Assembly (NCBI GenBank): GCA_014529385.2 | Contig: CM043966.1 | Coordinates: forward strand, 107,041,587-107,105,586 | Reading direction: 5' to 3' | Source: Adiantum capillus-veneris | Lineage: Eukaryota; Streptophyta; Polypodiopsida; Polypodiales; Pteridaceae | Length of the DNA stretch: 64,000 nucleotides | In this document: positions 21,791-32,567 of the stretch, piece by piece | Numbering within the stretch: position 1 is the first letter of the stretch | How the letters are laid out: each line of letters begins with the position of its first letter | Notes under the pieces: generated by a model | Databases searched by the model: none | What the model was told of the DNA's origin: nothing | Seen by the model: the letters and a program-made list of their open reading frames with translations, nothing else | Translations under genes and position numbers: made by a program

Positions 21791-23018
21791 TGTAAGGTGC
21801 AGCGGAAGTGAATGTTGAACCAAGATGAGTGTTCCAAACTATGCTCAAGGGTGCCTTTTAATTACGGAAGGGAGAGCCTTCCGTTCTTTTAGTGAGAGAG
21901 TGCAATGGACACAAACAAAGTAGATAAACACTGTGAATGAAGGTATTGAGACTGAGAGATAGAGAGAGAAGAAAACGACACCAGAATGTTGCCAAACCCT
22001 CCTCCGAAGGCCCCACTCTCTATGGCGAGAGCGGTCTACTATTGATTGCACAAATCTCTACAATGCTTGGACTTGCCGACGATGTCGACGACGATGAGGA
22101 CGACGACGAGACAGGCTGAAATCTGAAAATGCTAAGGACTGAAATCTGCAAATCTTTATCTGCTGAATACTAACTCTATGTCGGTGACGATGTTGATGAT
22201 GACGGTACGACGACGACGCGCTGAAAACGCAGATGCTGAAATCTGGGTTTTCCGGACTGAAACTGCGAACTTTATGGGATCTGACCATGCGACGAGGATC
22301 TCCTACGGGAAGGTGAGATTTGTGAGGTTTGGGACTTTTTCAGCGGGTACTGACTGGTGAAAACTGAAAACACTGGTGTTCTTGATGTCCTTGTCGCAAA
22401 GGTCTGCAAAAACACTACGGTCGATCGACAAACCAAAAACACTAGGGACTAAAATCTGTCCTTGCTGATGGAACTGCTAACGCTGGGGCTGATCAGCTAT
22501 TTCGGGGAAATCTGCTAACGCTAGGGCTGATCTGCTATCTACTATCGCCAAGAATCTGCAAGTGCAAAAATGCTAGGCCTTCTGGTGAGAGAAAACGAAA
22601 GAGTTGTCGCAGGGGTTTGTCTTGCTGAGAAGTTGCCTGTTGAGCAAGGTGCTCCTGCTGCCTCTTCTGCCAGAAAGTGCTAGGGCTAGGTTTCTATATA
22701 TACAAACTTAGCAAAATTGCCCTATCTAGTTCCCAACAAAAGTCACATGAAAATAAAAATTGAAAAATGTCAAAAACAGGGAAAATAGGTCTATGCATTG
22801 TAAAAAAGCTCCTGATGGGTTCTGATAGAAATCTGATGGTCATGCTGTGTGCTGCCAGAGGATATGCATCTAATCTAAGTGTCTGGACATGCACGGTCTG
22901 CGAACAGACTCACAAAAGTACCAGATCACTTCCTATTCTAGATTGACTTGACTGAACTGAATCCTGGTCATGCTGTAGCTTGTCCACGGACACATAGGGT
23001 TGGATGTGTCACGTGACA
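21791..23018 (-). repeat. G2-N 5' LTR (1,228 bp)
   Basis: In plus coordinates it runs from TGTAAGGTGCAGCGGAAG to TGTGTCACGTGACA; read on the minus strand it is TGTCACGTGACA...ACCTTACA. It is collinear with the two G2-M LTRs, including the CT-rich CTCTCTCTATCTCTCAGTCTC segment and the repeated AACGCTAGGG(CTGA) motifs. Confidence 0.88.
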
Positions 23019-23159
23019 ATTAATGTGTCGCAACCCGTCCTCATTCGAGGCGAAAACGGTATTCCCTCTCTCTCTCTCTCTCATCTCTCATGTCCACGCA
23101 AACAGAGAGCTACCTCGAGGAGCCCAAGCGGCAGTCATCTATGTCAACCCCACATCAAG

Positions 23160-23385
23160 GAAGATTTTGTTACGGTCAATTCAGTGTTTTCCCAGGATCA
23201 TCATTCCCCTACACACCCTCCCCATCGACCTATGGACATTGCATAACGAGGAACATGTAGGTAAAAGTTTTTCTCCATCGGATAAAGAGAAGCCAAAACG
23301 AAGTGATTTCTCATTTAGGAAGCTTCGCCCTTCCAAGGTACGGGCTTTTGGTTTACCAGTTCTCTTTGTTCGTAAGAAATAAAAT
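23160..23385 (+). pseudogene. G3 reverse transcriptase N-terminal fragment
   Basis: The plus strand reads PPHRPMDIA and, after a frame break, FSPSDKEKPKRSDF, LRPSKVRAFGLPVLFVRKK. This is the start of a Ty3 RT domain (entry segment before the first catalytic motif, normally PSKSPF...PVLFVRKKDG). The frame ends at 23382 and the catalytic core is absent. The following 180 bp (to 23567) read as basic protein-like sequence without a match and may be internal 3' sequence. Confidence 0.65.
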
Positions 23386-23567
23386 TGTGTGGATCTCAAG
23401 GTACTCAAGTCAAGGATGGTCAAATTTCGGAAGCCAAGACCTCACATGGCCGTTCCTTTGGAGCCTCCAAAGGAGGCACAGCGCGTTTCCAAAGTGGAAC
23501 CGTCGAGTTGCCGCCACAAGGGTGGACTTCCAAGGAGCAATCTAAAAGAAGAACCACCGGAGATCAA

Positions 23568-23787
23568 TGTGTTAGTTGGGACCCCATCGGGTGTCGTTCT
23601 CTTCTTCTCTATCTTTCTCTCTCCCTCTACACATCTCTATTGCATTCTCTCAACCCCTCTCTTCATGGGAACATAAAAGGAACATTCATTGAAGTACAAA
23701 TTACTCACTAACGCAAGGAAAGAAGGAAAGGTTTTTGTGGAAGTGTAAAACTAGATCTTCACCATTTTAATTCCGTTGCACCTGACA
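23568..23787 (+). repeat. G3 3' LTR fragment (terminal part only)
   Basis: From GTTGGGACCCCATC to TTGCACCTGACA it duplicates the end of the 5' LTR (19809-19953). It carries an extra ~65 bp (ATTCATTGAAGTACAAATTA...) absent from the 5' copy. U3 and most of R are missing. Confidence 0.78.
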
Positions 23788-25265
23788 GCCGCTGATGTAC
23801 CGCAAAGTACATTGGGCACACTGCCAATGTCGCTGACAAGGTCGGGTGTTGAAGGAACTGAGGACAAAAACTGTGTAACAGATGTTTTGTCGGGAATAAA
23901 TCAGCCATACGAGGCAGCCAACAACATTCCTGTACTGCTCCAAGTCAATCCGTGGGGAAGCATCGTGAAGCGATATGTTCTCTCCAGGCTCAAGAGGAGT
24001 GCCAATCAGTCTGCATCATGTCATCTGGAATCTCTCCAGGATAGCCTTCGCATAATTCCGCTGAGAAAAGAAGATACCGTCTGATGTTTGAAAGATCTCA
24101 AATCCAAGAAAATAGTGAAGAAGCCCAAGATAAGCCATCAAAACGCGTCTCCATAGCTTTCATGATCGAGTTGATCCTGTTGGTCCATGAGCCTGTGAAA
24201 ATGAGATCATCCACACAAACAATCACTATTGCAACCAAAGAGCCATCAGAAACAACATAACAGTTGAAATCTGATGAGGTACATCGTAATCCCAACTTCA
24301 TGAGAAATTGGTCAAGTGTGAGGTACCACTGTTCTCCAGTATGCTTCAATCCATACAATGTTTTCCACAACAAACAGACCCAATCCTCCTTGCCTGGTAT
24401 ACGAAATGCACACATAAACTTCTTTATCCAAATCTCCGTTCAGAAAAGCACTTTTGACATCCATCTGGAAGATAGGCCGACCAAAGTTGGCTGTGAGAGC
24501 AAACACTATGCATATGGTAGTCATGCAAGCGGTGGGAGCAAAGGCTTCATCAAAGTCCATGCCCGGTCGCTATGTGAAACCCCGAGCAACAAGTCTCGCC
24601 TTGTGTTTGTCGAGGGAACCATTGGCCTTGTATTTTGTCTTGAAAATCTATTTCGTAGAAACCGCCTTCCGCTTGTTGGGCCTAGAAACCAAAGTCCAGG
24701 TTTTATTCCTTTCCATATCGTCCATCTCTGTCTGCATGGCACGCATCCAACAATCATGCTGGAGTGCTTCCTCCACCGAGGAAGTATCAACTGGTGAAGC
24801 CTGAATCTGAGACATGAGTGCAAAGTTCACAAACTCTGCGCCGTCATAAAATTGCTCTCCTGGAGGCGTGCAGAACGTCGAGGTTGTCCAAGGTTTGGCA
24901 ACTCTGGTAGCTTTGTGGCTCCAGAGGAAGAAACCATAGAGTAGAGCCAACCAGGCACTAACTTCTCCTTGCGAGGTGAGATCGCCTCCATCGAAGGAGA
25001 ACCATCATCCACATCACAATCAGAATCTGACATGGCATGATTGAGTGAAGTAACTGGCTGTGGTGTAGAGGGTACAAGAACAGGGATAGGGGTAGGATCA
25101 GGTGTAGGAGGTGGACGAGGAGGAGGTAGAGAAGGTATAGGCTTGGATGTTGCCCCCTCTGCAGGTGTGCTGAAAAGCTCCATGAAAGTCACATCACGGC
25201 TAACAGTGGTCTTGGCATCAAGATCATAAAGCCGGTATCCATCAAACTCTTGTGAATAGCCCAGG
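23788..25265 (-). pseudogene. Copia RT and preceding linker
   Basis: On the minus strand: LGYSQEFDGYRLYDLDAKTTVSRDVTFMELF, a proline-rich linker, DDMERNKTWTLVSRP, then RT with MDFDEAFAPTA, RPIFQMDVKSAFLNGDL (catalytic Asp), LYGLKHTGEQWY and VCVDDLIFTGS. The YVDD motif is changed to CVDD but both Asp remain. The frame shifts near 24400 and again before 24100; beyond that the reading continues as ADLFPTKHLLHS... to the G3 boundary. RT is inactive because of these breaks. Confidence 0.88.
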
Positions 25266-25743
25266 CATAGTAACATGGAACGGCGGGTCGAGAACGGGGA
25301 AGGGGACGGGGACGGCAAAAGTTAGGGAACGGAGACGAGGGTCGGAACGGCAAAAAAAAAAAGAGTTTTTTTGCATTTTTTTATCTACACACATAGAGCA
25401 TCACTTTGACACTAAATAGACCAAAGAACATGAGTCATATAGACGCAAATGTGTTAATAGAACATCGAGAAATGAGGACCCATAGGGTGGCTTTTATCAC
25501 CGTTGGGGTGCTTCAAAGTTAAAAAATATGGTTGTTGGAGAGGAACTGGCCGTTAGAAACGGTCAATTTTCCAAATTTTGAAAAAACTTGATTGTTTGTG
25601 ACTACCGTCCCATGCTGTCCCTGAGACGTTTTGCCTTCGTTCCCACCTGGCAGGGAATTTGCCACCCATCCCCACCCTTCACCGTTGCGGAATCGAGTGT
25701 CCCCCGTCTCTAGGCTCCGTCCCCTCCGTCCCCTTTTACTATA
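25266..25743 (+). mobile_element. hAT-like MITE, copy 1 (478 bp, 8-bp TSD)
   Basis: The insertion splits the copia IN-RT linker. It is flanked by perfect 8-bp direct repeats AGCCCAGG (25258-25265 and 25744-25751). Imperfect terminal inverted repeats are CATAGTAACATGGAACGG and TATAGTAAAAGGGGACGG (14 of 18). Subterminal regions are packed with GGAACGG/GGGGACGG and their complements. No transposase is encoded. An 8-bp TSD suggests the hAT superfamily. A second copy lies at 57423-57848. Confidence 0.85.
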
Positions 25744-25751
25744 AGCCCAGG

Positions 25752-26640
25752 AAGATGAGCTTCTTCGCCTTGAAGTCTAACTTCTGTCGCTTCTCTTTTG
25801 GCACATGGACAAAGGCCGGACACCCAAAAACTCGAAAGTGTGAGACCGAGGGCTTGCGCCCGTAGTAAGCCTTATAAGGAGTCATGTTCTGCAAAGCATG
25901 GGTAGAACGGTTCTGGATGTAAACCATCATGTTGCACGCCTCTGCCCAGTAAACCCGGGGCAAAGAAGCATGCGCAAGCACCGCACAAGCCATCTCCATG
26001 ATAGTCCGATTCTTCCACTCAACGACTCTGTTCTGGGAAGGAGTGTAAGGAGTAGTCACCTAGCGTTGGATGCCCTCTGACTTGCACCACTCTACAAAGT
26101 CCTTCGAGGTGAACTCACCCCCCTGTCTGAGCGAGTACATTTGACGTGCAAGTCCTTCTCCTTTTCAACCATCGTCTTCCAATTTCGAATGAAACTGAAA
26201 GCCTCTGGCTTGAGCTTTAAGAACAAATTCCAAGTGTACTTGCTAAAACAATCCACAAGCACAAGCAAAAACTGTGAGCCAGAAAATGAAGGAGTGCTCA
26301 TCGGGCCACATAGATCAATGTGAACCAATGCAAGCGGTGCCAAACTTCTGTTGGATGCCTGTTTCGAAAAGGCAACCCTGTGTTGCTTGTCCATATGGCA
26401 AGCCTCGCACAGGCCTGATGAGGAGCGTATCGCTCGTAAACCCTCCACCATAGAGGTCCTAGCAGCCTGCTAAAGCTGCTAATAACATCGATGACCAATT
26501 CGTGCATGCCATAGAGCAGAAGACTCCGTGGTCGGAGACAGAAGAGCAGCGAGGCGGTATAGAGAACCATCGCGCTCAACGCGTGCAAGGATAGTATCTG
26601 TCGTAGAATCAGAAATGGTCAATGTGCCACTCCCAAAGTG
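25752..26640 (-). pseudogene. Copia integrase
   Basis: Integrase inserts the cDNA. The minus-strand order is a pre-integrase segment (HARIGH near 26490), CEACHMDKQHRVAF (zinc-binding end), VHIDLCGPM (first catalytic Asp), TRSDRG...EF (second Asp, with a frame break in GGEF near 26120), TPYTPSQNRVVEWKNRTIMEMA (Glu) and CPAFVHVPKEKRQKLDFKAKKLIFLG. All three catalytic acidic residues remain, although the frame is broken at least twice. Confidence 0.88.
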
Positions 26641-26652
26641 TATGTCAGCTCC

Positions 26653-27236
26653 CTAAGAGTCCAAACTCGACACAGAGAGGAGGTTGAAGGCCATGTCCGG
26701 AACGTAAAGTGCCTCCACTGAACTGAACTTCGGGTCTGAGGTAGAACGAAAGAGAGTAATCTGGCTTGTGCCAGACACTGGAATCTCATGGTTGTCACCC
26801 ATACTGACGGTCTGCCCATGAGTCTCTCTGAGAGAGCTAAACCAAGATTGTTGAGGAGTCACGTGAGTGGTGGCTCCACTGTCAACAACCCAAGTACCTG
26901 ACTGCCATGTAGCAAGAGTGTGGTCCGTCGTCACGACAAGAGCGGTCCCCGTCGACTCATGAGAGGCTACACCTGCACTTGAGGCTTTCTGTTTCTTCCT
27001 GTTGGCCTCGTCTCGCTTCTTCTTTTTGCATTTTGATTCTCTGTGCCCTTTCTTGTGGTAGTGGTAACATTCGATGTCCTTGTTCTTCTTCTTCTTCGTA
27101 CCTTTACCTTTCTTGTTACCTCCTTAAGCTATCAAAGCTCCATCTGCATCAACAGCACCTCCGGCTCGGAATGCGGCCTCAATTTGTCTCAGGGAAGGGA
27201 GAATCTCATCCCAAGCGGGAAAAGAGGTATGTCCCA
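26653..27236 (-). pseudogene. Copia nucleocapsid and protease
   Basis: The protease active site is WVVDSGATTHVTPQ (DSG triad) with YVPDMAFNLLSVSSL downstream. Upstream, near 27060, a CCHC knuckle reads ECYHYHKKGHRESKC, where the second cysteine is Tyr (TAC for TGC). A lysine-rich tail precedes it, and FPAWDEILPSLRQIEAAFRAGG at 27125-27235 is gag C-terminal sequence. The element is cut at 27236, where LINE sequence begins. Confidence 0.85.
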
Positions 27237-27665
27237 ATGTGAGCAACAATTTAAGCAAACCCTCCTTCCAGGATACTGGCACGGCTTGTTTCTCCCATGC
27301 CGCATTCATCATGAAGAGCAAGGGCTCTTTGAGAGTCTTCCAAAAACAGAGGAAGAATTCCACAGTGAGCCCCTCCCAACCAGGGGATCATCAACGGCCC
27401 ACCGCAAACAACGCGCATTGCAATTCAGATCAGTGGACGCTTCCTGGAGGCATTGTGCATCTTGTGAAGAAAGGATGGGATGTACATGAGAGAGCAACAA
27501 TTGTCATGCCTCATGAGCTGCCGCAGAGACCTGAGGAGAAGCAGTAAATACATGCCAATAATGTGAGACCATGGCATCAGCAAGTTCCTTTTTGGATGAC
27601 GTCCAAGCACAACCTTTATCCACAAAAGCCCGTTGACCAGCATGTGTCTGCCAACCAAACGTACT
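27236..27665 (-). mobile_element. F1 LINE fragment (RT N-terminal region)
   Basis: Minus strand: MEFFLCFWKTLKEPLLFMMNAAWEKQAVPVSWKEGLLKLL matches copy A at 8940-9065. QTHAGQRAFVDKGCAWTSSKKELADAMVSHYWHVF matches the copy A region at 9240-9430. Both ends of the element are missing. It joins copia gag directly at 27236. Confidence 0.8.
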
Positions 27666-28321
27666 ATCCACCTCCCTTCCTAATGTAGTTCCTTGTGTAG
27701 CACTATACCATTTCTCAGAGGAGACGGTAAAGGAGGAAACACCACATGACAACTACACAATGCACGGTGTCATGTGCCTATAGCTAAGTTGAGACAAAAT
27801 GTTGGCTCTTATCAAAAAGTTGCAAGCGATGACTCTAACACTGAAATTGCAAAAGATGACTCTGCTTGTGTTTTTTGAGCAGCTTTTGGAGGCAATGATG
27901 CTTGGTCCTGATCCAGCATGCACAACAAAGCTTTGCAAATGTGTACAAGACAAAAGCAAGAAAACAGGATTGTGAGGGCCCAACTACCAGCAGTCCACCT
28001 TCCCCAAGGTACTTTAGATGCACCCAGACAGTTTTCTCAATCAAACCACTTCAATGGCAGCTTGGAGTGAACAAACGAAAGTTTTGCAGGTCTTGAATCA
28101 TGCTTTTACTGAGGCTAGGAAGTTCTTCCACCATGTAACAAGGTGAAGGGTCATGTTGGCATTTTAAAGAAAAAGAAATGAAAAGGACCCATACGAGGCT
28201 CTTAAATATTTACAAAACTAAAATACCAAAGAACATGTCAATGCTTCACATGCAAAAGTAAAATGTATGCCTATCTTTCGTCTTCACTAAGGCTTAGTTC
28301 AGAAACCCAAAAAGTGTGTAC
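27666..28321. other. PDAT intron sequence, nothing recognised
   Basis: Sequence between the LINE fragment and the PDAT donor. No protein match, no obvious repeat. Confidence 0.5.
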
Positions 28322-28584
28322 CTTGTTTCCAACGGATTTGCCCAGTACTTGAAATGCTCGTACTTGGAATCATTCAGATCATCTGCAATACCATGTGAAA
28401 ACTGAGAATCACCACGCTCCATCATTGCAGGAGCAACATATCTTAGGAGATCTGGAATGTTTCCAGCAGTGAACACTTTATGCTCTGCCACTGCTTGAAT
28501 GCTTTCCCAGCTTATCTCATGATACTCTGTCCATGCATCCCCACAAGAGAGATTTGCACTAACTGGAAGACCCCCCCTAATGTT
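28322..28584 (-). CDS. PDAT: PDAT penultimate exon
   Basis: The exon begins NIRGGLPVSANLSCGDAW after a TTTAAAAG acceptor and ends ...YWANPLETR at an ACAAG|GTACAC donor (intron from 28321). It carries AWTEYHEISWESI, YVAPAMMERGDSQFSHGIADDL and DSKYEHFKYW, all characteristic of plant PDAT1-type enzymes. Phase 0 at its 5' boundary and a split arginine codon at its 3' boundary match its neighbours exactly. The upstream intron is only 76 bp (28585-28660) whereas the downstream one is 14,930 bp. The frame is fully open. Confidence 0.93.
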
Positions 28585-28660
28585 CTTTTAAATATAGAGA
28601 AATGTGTCAGGATGAACACATGAAGAAAGAATAGCGACAAAAATTCATCCCAACCATTAC

Positions 28661-29000
28661 CTGGAAAGGTCTTCTATCAATCTTGTGGGATGCAAGTTCA
28701 GCGACATCTTTGCCAAAAGAAACCAATCTTCCATAATGAGCCATTGGTTTCCCATGGGGGCCTAGATCCTTCGAATCTGAATATTGCTCCACAGATGAGT
28801 CTTGATTGTTGTCGTTCTTATCCTTTCGTTGCGAACAGCGATAACCTTCTTCTGCTGACCAATCAAGTCCTCCCCATATTACATCACCACCTTTGGGAAT
28901 CATTGACATGGTTGAGTCCCAAGTCCGCGTCACACGCATGATGTGTTGGAGGGTTTGCAAACCGAACATTTCTGAATCCAAGACTCCTGGTGCTATGGCC
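28661..29000 (-). CDS. PDAT: PDAT internal exon
   Basis: The exon starts with the last base of a split Arg codon after a CATAAAAACAG acceptor and reads AIAPGVLDSEMFGLQTLQHIMRVTRTWDSTMSMIPKGGDVIWGGLDWSAEEGY. A low-complexity insert (CSQRKDKNDNNQDSSVEQYSD) follows, then HYGRLVSFGKDVAELASHKIDRRPFQ up to a CAG|GTAATG donor. The order and content match the middle of the PDAT/LCAT domain. Upstream exons, including the lipase-type GHSMG serine region, are not found on the minus strand between 29001 and 64000. The gene therefore either has an intron longer than 35 kb here or is truncated. I favour a long intron because all three exons are intact. Confidence 0.93.
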
Positions 29001-29454
29001 CTGTTTTTATGCATATCCAACACATTAAAGGGTAAGGACAGCTTGTTGCTTTCAGTCAGTCAACTTTTGCATTAGAAACTTTCTTCATAAACAAACATGA
29101 CCACATGATTATCATAAAAAACTCTTCACCGGTATAAGGCTTTTGATCTCAAATGCACTAAACTTACCCTGAGGATCACCCTTTTGCTAAATGACCTAAT
29201 CCATTTGCTCACATGCATGTAACAAAGGGACCACAAACAGGAGAAAGTTTCCTCTTTGAGGAAATCTTTCTCCAAGATGCATCACTAATTTTAGGATTGA
29301 AAAGAAAAACGCCACCGTCGACCAAAATTAATATGTTCACCAAAGCAAGTGTCTATTTCTTCCTTCTTAATGAGACAACGGAAATGTTGAGAAGCACACT
29401 AATAACACCCATTTAAGGAAGCTGACCCTTCCTCTAGTCTTATCTTCTCAAAGT
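29001..29454. other. Upstream intron of PDAT, no exon seen
   Basis: The acceptor AG is at 29002-29001 on the minus strand. I searched the minus strand for the preceding PDAT segment (GGPFLG...AEAKDIAVA type) and see none here. No other coding match. Confidence 0.5.
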
Positions 29455-30219
29455 AAAGAATATACCTAGATGAATCCACGATAAGCATACTCATGGTAGT
29501 TACCCACAAGACAAAAAAGCCATCAGCTCCATCATGCATAGTATTGACTAAACACTACAACATTCCCAATAACGTCGTCAATGCCCAATATTGGGTGTAG
29601 AAATAGGTACCAATATATGCTCCCACACACACACACACAAGCATACATCAATACGAAGATCTGTGTACTGAGTTTTTGTCATAACTCAAGAGATGCACAA
29701 CAGACTCGGTCATAATGAAGCCTAGCACTAAAAGAAGCATTAAATTGAAAAAATTAGCACAAAAATGAGGTAGTTGGCAGGGCATACTCACTATAGAAGA
29801 TAGAAAGAATCAACACAATATCAACTGGTCGTAACTCGGACGAAAACTTCACAATGGGGAGTATGCATGTCCGCTATACAACTAAAAAATATACCTAGAT
29901 GGATCCAGGATAAGCCCAAATTCACCCTTAAAGGAAAGTGCAAGGTATAGACCCATCTAGAGATAATATAACCATCACTTCCATCATGCATAGTATTGAC
30001 TAAATACTGCAACATCCCCACTAACATCGTCAATGCCCACTACTGGCTGTAGAAGTAGGCACCAATATAAGCTTCAGCCTTCCACACACCCGCACCACAC
30101 ACACACAAACACACGAGCAGACATCAATACAAAAATCTACGTACTGAGTTTCTGTCATAACTCTAGAGATGCAAGGCAGGCTCGGCAATAATGAACCCTA
30201 GCACTAAAAGAAGCATTAA
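29455..30219. repeat. R1 tandem repeat (~430-480 bp unit), left block
   Basis: Units share ATACCTAGATG(A/G)ATCCA, CATCATGCATAGTATTGACTAA, a (CA)n tract, AGTTT(C/T)TGTCATAACTC and AATGAA(G/C)CCTAGCACTAAAAGAAGCATTAA. The same point recurs at 29463 and 29891. The next unit is interrupted at 30219 by G2-P and resumes at 44131. Related units lie at 58975-59690. Non-coding. Confidence 0.85.
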
Positions 30220-31108
30220 TGTCACGTGCACATCTAACCCTATGTGCATGTGAACAAGCTACTTCAGGTCTAGGGTTTAGGTCAACTTAGAAAGTGTCCT
30301 GGCACCTTTGTGAGCCTGTGAGCAAGCCATGCGTGTTCGGGCACTTGGAGTAGTTGCATATCCTCTGGTTGCACACAGCATGATCATCAGCATGACAATC
30401 AGTATCCATCATGAGCATTTTACATTGCACAGAACCCATTTTCCCTATTTCATCCATTTTTCACTTATTATTAATAAGTGACTTTGTTGGGAAACTGTGT
30501 AGGGTAACTTTGCTAAGTTAATATATAAGAAAACTAGTGCTAGTACTTTCTGGCAATAGAGGCAACAAAAGTTCCTACAACTTGCAATGCACCTTCTCAG
30601 CAAGACCGACAGATCACCCTAGCAGCCAACAGACCCTCTGGCGTTTTTCATCAGCAGTCCAAGAACAGCCCTGGTGTTTTTACACCTTGCTCACAGCATC
30701 AGCGTTTTGCAGATTCCCGGCGACAGATCAGCCCCTAGCATCAGTATTTTCAGTTTTCCGCACATAGACACCGCCAGATAAGCCCCTAGCCTCGCAGGTC
30801 TCACCTACCCGCAACAAATCCTCGCCGCACCGTCACATCAGCCAGCGTTTTCAGATTCAGCCCGCTGTCTGCAGATTTCAGCATCTACGTTTTCAGCGCA
30901 TCGTCGCAATCGCCGTCCTCGCCGACACAGTGTTAGAATTAAGCAGTTAGCAGATTTGCAGATTTCAGCCCCTAGCATTGTCAGATTTCAGCCTGTCTCG
31001 TCGTTGTCATCATTGTCATCAACATCGTCGGCAAGTCCATTGCATCTAGACCATTGTACCAGATTTGTGTAATCAATAGCATAGACCTCTCTCACCATAG
31101 AGGGGGGC
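30220..31108 (+). repeat. G2-P 5' LTR, left part
   Basis: It starts TGTCACGTGCACATC and follows the G2-M LTR segment by segment (TGTGAGCCTGTGAGC, CACTTATTATTAATAAGTGAC, GGCAAGTCCA) as far as CTCTCACCATAGAGG. TATATAAG at 30522-30529 is the likely TATA box. Downstream are many CAGC(G/A)TTTTCAG and CCCTAGCATT motifs. It breaks at about 31108, where unrelated sequence begins; the LTR end resumes at 35647. Confidence 0.85.
30522..30529 (+). promoter_or_regulatory. TATA box of the G2-P LTR
   Basis: TATATAAG, in the same relative place as TATAAAG in the G3 LTR, just upstream of the conserved CTAG(T/C)GCTAGTACTT. Confidence 0.5.
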
Positions 31109-32215
<1,107 letters not shown>

Positions 32216-32567
32216 GGGAAAAGTCAGGGCTGTATATTACTGAGTACAATATAATCCCCAACGGATGCCAAAATAGCCTATCATGTGGGGTGTGCAAGCT
32301 GAATGTAAGGATGAGAGCCACTATAGTGACAACTCGACTAGAACAATCTCATGGTGGTCGGTGTGATGAGTGGAGGAGAAACCACCGAGGAGGGGCATAA
32401 TGCCATGTAATCTGGCCACCTGTATGTGTGAAGAAGAGTGGGGATCGGGCCTAACGCCGAAGGAAGGCAAATCGACGAGCCTAGGCTGCTCGAGATGTAC
32501 CTAAGGAAGAATCCCACTGCCAAATCAGGGTGTGAATGATGTCCAGCCAAATGGCAGTGAGGGTATC

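Larger units (their letters stand above)
20840..23018 (-). mobile_element. G2-family element, copy G2-N, partial, minus strand
   Basis: It has a 5' LTR on the right (21791-23018), a PBS (ATGATACCAA, 21781-21790, one mismatch) and a gag N-terminus (21300 MVITRSRMDTSHDSDEHE... to about 20770). The gag passes directly into EKETLSLSSF and the His/Asp nonapeptide repeat, the same internal deletion as G2-M, so both belong to one deleted subfamily. The 3' half, including ORF X and the 3' LTR, is lost at the junction with G3 gag near 20840. The right flank ATTAA could be a TSD copy, but its left partner is gone. Confidence 0.8.
18852..23787 (+). mobile_element. Ty3-type element G3, internally deleted, with nested G2-N
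   Basis: In order: 5' LTR (18852-19953), PBS (19954-19967), gag start (20236-20840), an interrupting minus-strand G2 element (20840-23018), a short piece of RT N-terminus (23160-23385) and the terminal ~220 bp of a 3' LTR (23568-23787). It lies in the copia pol gene, splitting RNase H from RT. No matching 5-bp TSD is seen (AGGGA left, GCCGC right), so the ends have been rearranged or part of the 3' LTR deleted. Most of pol is missing. Confidence 0.75.
23788..27236 (-). mobile_element. Ty1/copia element, gag-IN-RT part
   Basis: A minus-strand copia element in the usual order GAG-PR-IN-RT-RH, with RH displaced to 18240-18845 by G3. Its 5' side is cut at about 27236 by an F1 LINE fragment, so no LTR is visible. 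A 478-bp DNA transposon interrupts the IN-RT linker. Many stops are present. Confidence 0.88.
13392..28321 (-). other. 14.9-kb PDAT intron filled with mobile elements
   Basis: It is bounded by a GT donor at 28321-28320 and an AG acceptor at 13393-13392 on the minus strand. It contains, left to right: LINE B, an unassigned ORF region, a Ty3 chromodomain relic, the RNase H end of a copia element, Ty3 element G3 with nested G2-N, the rest of the copia with a DNA transposon, and a LINE fragment. The rest is unassigned. Confidence 0.88.
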
